A DNA stretch of 64,000 bases, from assembly GCF_020536995.1 (NCBI RefSeq), contig NC_068363.1:4973598-5037597 (forward strand), given 5' to 3'. Source of the DNA: Dreissena polymorpha. Its lineage: Eukaryota > Mollusca > Bivalvia > Myida > Dreissenidae. Positions 61,591 to 64,000 of this stretch are shown piece after piece (positions within the stretch are counted from its first letter, which is position 1; the number at the start of each line of letters is the position of its first letter). The notes under the pieces were generated by a model that did not search any database, was not told the origin of the DNA, and saw only the letters and a program-made list of their open reading frames with translations. Made by a program: the position numbers and the translations under genes.

Positions 61591-62976
61591 CTGTAATATT
61601 TAAAGATAGAATCAAATCGTTAATCTGTATAACATAAACCAACTTGCGCAAACTTTGGCTGTTTGGTAGAAAGAAAATGGAATTTTCATCTACTCACTCT
61701 GAATTTGCATGCTTCATGTACTTTTCAGTTTTGTTTCATTCAGCGACCACTGATTCTAACCATAAAATGTCGCCCGAATTTCACAAAAAAATAGGCATCT
61801 GAATTTCTTTAATGGAATCAATTAAACACATTAAGCTAACAAAAATGGCATAATAAAAAAAAATATCACCGATCTTATAAATCATCTGCCATTGTATTGA
61901 AATGGTTGCGGATAGTGGCTTATAAGGAATCAGGTGAGTGCAACATTAAATATAGCGTGTCAACTGTAGAGTCTAAAGGTATACACACTTAAATCAAACC
62001 GTTGCACTACACGCAACACGACAATTTAAAACGAAAAGCGGCAATTTTTTGTATAACACTCGACATTTTAACCTTTCATAGGCGATTTGTCGCCCTTATA
62101 TTTGCTGTGGAAATTTTCATCGAAACTTGAGTGTTGTCCTAAATCGTTGTTTGTCGTTGTAAAATGTCGCTTGTAGTGTCGTGCCGCGCTTTTATAGTCG
62201 TGTGTCGACCTTAATATTTATGTTCTGATACGTTCTGATACGTAATATGTGCGTCTGTCTTAGAGTGTCGTCATTTAATTTCTTTAAAGTAGACCAGTAA
62301 ATAAAAAAAACACATTTGGTTAATTCTTCAATTAGGGTGTCTAGTGTCCGGGTTAGCGACTATTATTAATATGTTGTCGTATGTATGCGTATTTCGAAGT
62401 GTATCTGGTCCTACCGAGCCTGAGGCTGCGCTATATGTGGACCCGGCACTCCTGGCTTATTATTTTACTAGGCTCGCGAAAGTGTGGGCGAATGTGTTAA
62501 TTATAGCTGCACTTGTAACTATACCCATGCTTTCAGTAAATAGGATTGAAGCCGGGTCCTAAGATTAGAAGCGAGGGTTCAATCCCTGTTTTAGCAATCA
62601 TGAGTATAGTCACAAGATGAAAAGATGACAAGTTGACACCAGTTAGAAACAGGACACGATGTACTTCTTCATTTCCCCAGAAAACAATCCATAATCAAGC
62701 AAAATGTGGTGAAATAAGAATCTTCGCATTCGAACATGAGAATAAGTGACGTGTGTTCGTTCACTAGAATAATTTCAAGTTCACGAAGAGGTTACTGTTG
62801 TCACGAGATTGGCATTTTTTAATCCTTTTCAATAACATTTGTTTGACCGATATAGGAATGATGTAATTATGTCACTATTTTGCATTCAAAGCAAGGCGAA
62901 AATAATTTTTTTAATTAACATACATATACGCGCACACAGACATAATTATTCATGAAAAATAGACGTGCTCCTGCAT
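61591..62976. other. SLC6 intron/upstream sequence without recognised exons
   Basis: The split codon at 61590 requires an upstream exon, but I could not find the expected transporter sequence here. The open frame at 62344-62562 has no recognisable features. Confidence 0.4.
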
Positions 62977-63119
62977 TTGGCCTCGCTCTGTGAAAGAGGG
63001 TATAATGCATGTGCGTAAAATGTCATCCCAGATTAGCCAGTGCAGGCCACACAGGCTAATCAGGAACGACACTTTACGCCTAAACTTAATTTTTGCTAAG
63101 AAGAGACTTTCTTTTTTTA
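62977..63119. mobile_element. Foldback MITE, left half, interrupted by another element
   Basis: GCTCTGTGAAAGAGGGTATA, GTGCGTAAAATGTC, CCACACAGGCTAATC and GCTAAGAAGAGACTTTC, as in the left half of the family. It stops where the inverted-repeat element at 63120 begins, and no right half is seen beyond that element. Confidence 0.75.
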
Positions 63120-63513
63120 CGGGTACTACTTACATGTACCCCGGGTACTCTTAAGTATACTTACATGTACCCAGGGTACGGTAAATATACTTAATCGTAC
63201 CCGGTCGATATTAGACTGTACCCAAGTATTTCCGCCCCAAATCCGATGTCGTAAAACGCGCTACCGATTATCTTACATAAAACTTCTCTTTTTAAAAAAT
63301 CTGCATCAACATGCTTTTTGAGTATGAGTTTCGATAATATAGATGCCATTTTACAGAAAATTTACATATATGTAAATATAATTAATTCCAAAAAATAGCC
63401 GACAACGACCGATTTAGCGTTAAATTTCCCGGGTACAATAAAGTATATTTACCGTACCCGGGGTACATGTAAGTATACTTAAGAGTACCCGGGGTACATG
63501 TAAGTAGTACCCG
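63120..63513. mobile_element. 394-bp MITE with ~85-bp terminal inverted repeats
   Basis: The arms 63120-63204 and 63429-63513 are reverse complements with few mismatches: CGGGTACTACTTACATGTAC, CCGGGTACTCTTAAGTATAC, TTACATGTACCC and GGGTACGGTAAATATAC. The arms themselves are built from repeated GTACCC/GGGTAC palindromes. The short centre has no coding capacity. Confidence 0.92.
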
Positions 63514-64000
63514 AGCCGACAATGACCAATCGAGCGGTAATTAGCAGCCGTGATTACGTGATAATTGATTGACCATCCGATAATTGCAGAGTTTTTTGCA
63601 GACTTTGCAGACGGCAAGGTTAAAGAAAGTCGGCAAAAATAAAGAAAAAACAAAATTGATCAAAGGTCTATTAATTACGTAGATCCACTATTTAGTCCAG
63701 CGAGTTTTGTCAGTTTGTTATTCTACCGATAATTACGAGTAACACCCATATATCTTATATAAACTGGAATACCAGTAAGTTTTTTTATACTAATAAGTCA
63801 TAATACTACACATAAACATTGAGAAAACACATTACTTCGATTATATATAAATTATCCGAGTAGAATTAAATTTCTACGTCATGACTTTCGACATTGTAAA
63901 TCGCTGACGTATTGTAAATTAATTTATAACTCGCATTTAATTTAAAGCTGGAAATCCAAATTACAAGTAATGGTGATTCAATAATGGAGAAAGCATAAAC
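63514..64000. other. AT-rich sequence to the right edge
   Basis: No exon, RNA or paired repeat recognised. Confidence 0.4.

Noticed and set aside
62344-62562. Open frame of 72 residues as a possible transporter exon
   Set aside because: It is on the opposite strand to the SLC6 gene and has no family motif or splice context.

Overview
The window is animal nuclear DNA: AT-rich, with long introns, GT-AG splice junctions and many small palindromic transposons. The repeat families and gene types point to a bivalve mollusc. The short palindromic elements remind me most of Dreissena (quagga/zebra mussel); that is from memory and was not checked. Four host loci were assembled exon by exon from conserved protein blocks, splice sites and phase continuity. 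(1) 176-18406, minus: an LBP/BPI-family copy (called A) that looks like a pseudogene and runs off the left edge. (2) 24537-37092, minus: a complete 15-exon LBP/BPI gene (copy B, 518 codons), a bactericidal/permeability-increasing-type secreted lipid-binding immune protein. A and B are a tandem duplication that includes their upstream sequence. (3) 39264-45334, plus: a complete six-exon fatty acid hydroxylase of the FAXDC2 type, divergent from B. (4) 50338-61590, minus: the 3' half of an SLC6 neurotransmitter transporter of the dopamine/noradrenaline type, ending in a DAT-like HWLYI tail. Its 5' half lies beyond the right edge. Layout: 0-18 kb is pseudogene A, whose intron between exons 4 and 3 has swollen to about 11 kb with a Mutator-type transposon fused to an exonuclease domain, a LINE nested in a bivalve repeat, and a pair of tRNA-Val-derived SINEs. 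18-24 kb is A's 5' region, with two LINE fragments around it and a TTAA MITE. 24-37 kb is gene B. 37-39 kb is a divergent intergenic region. 39-45 kb is FAXDC2, carrying a 1.9-kb element with terminal inverted repeats whose end lies against a splice acceptor. 45.6-48.2 kb is a 36-bp minisatellite of about 60 units. 50-62 kb is the transporter. One of its introns is largely a tandem array of about 35 units, each an ~85-bp copy of the 3' end of the preceding exon with its 5' splice donor. 62-64 kb is intron or flank with more MITEs. The four loci do not form one pathway. The most unusual items are the exon-derived splice-donor array, the functional/pseudogene LBP/BPI pair, and the crowd of TTAA or foldback MITEs close to splice acceptors.
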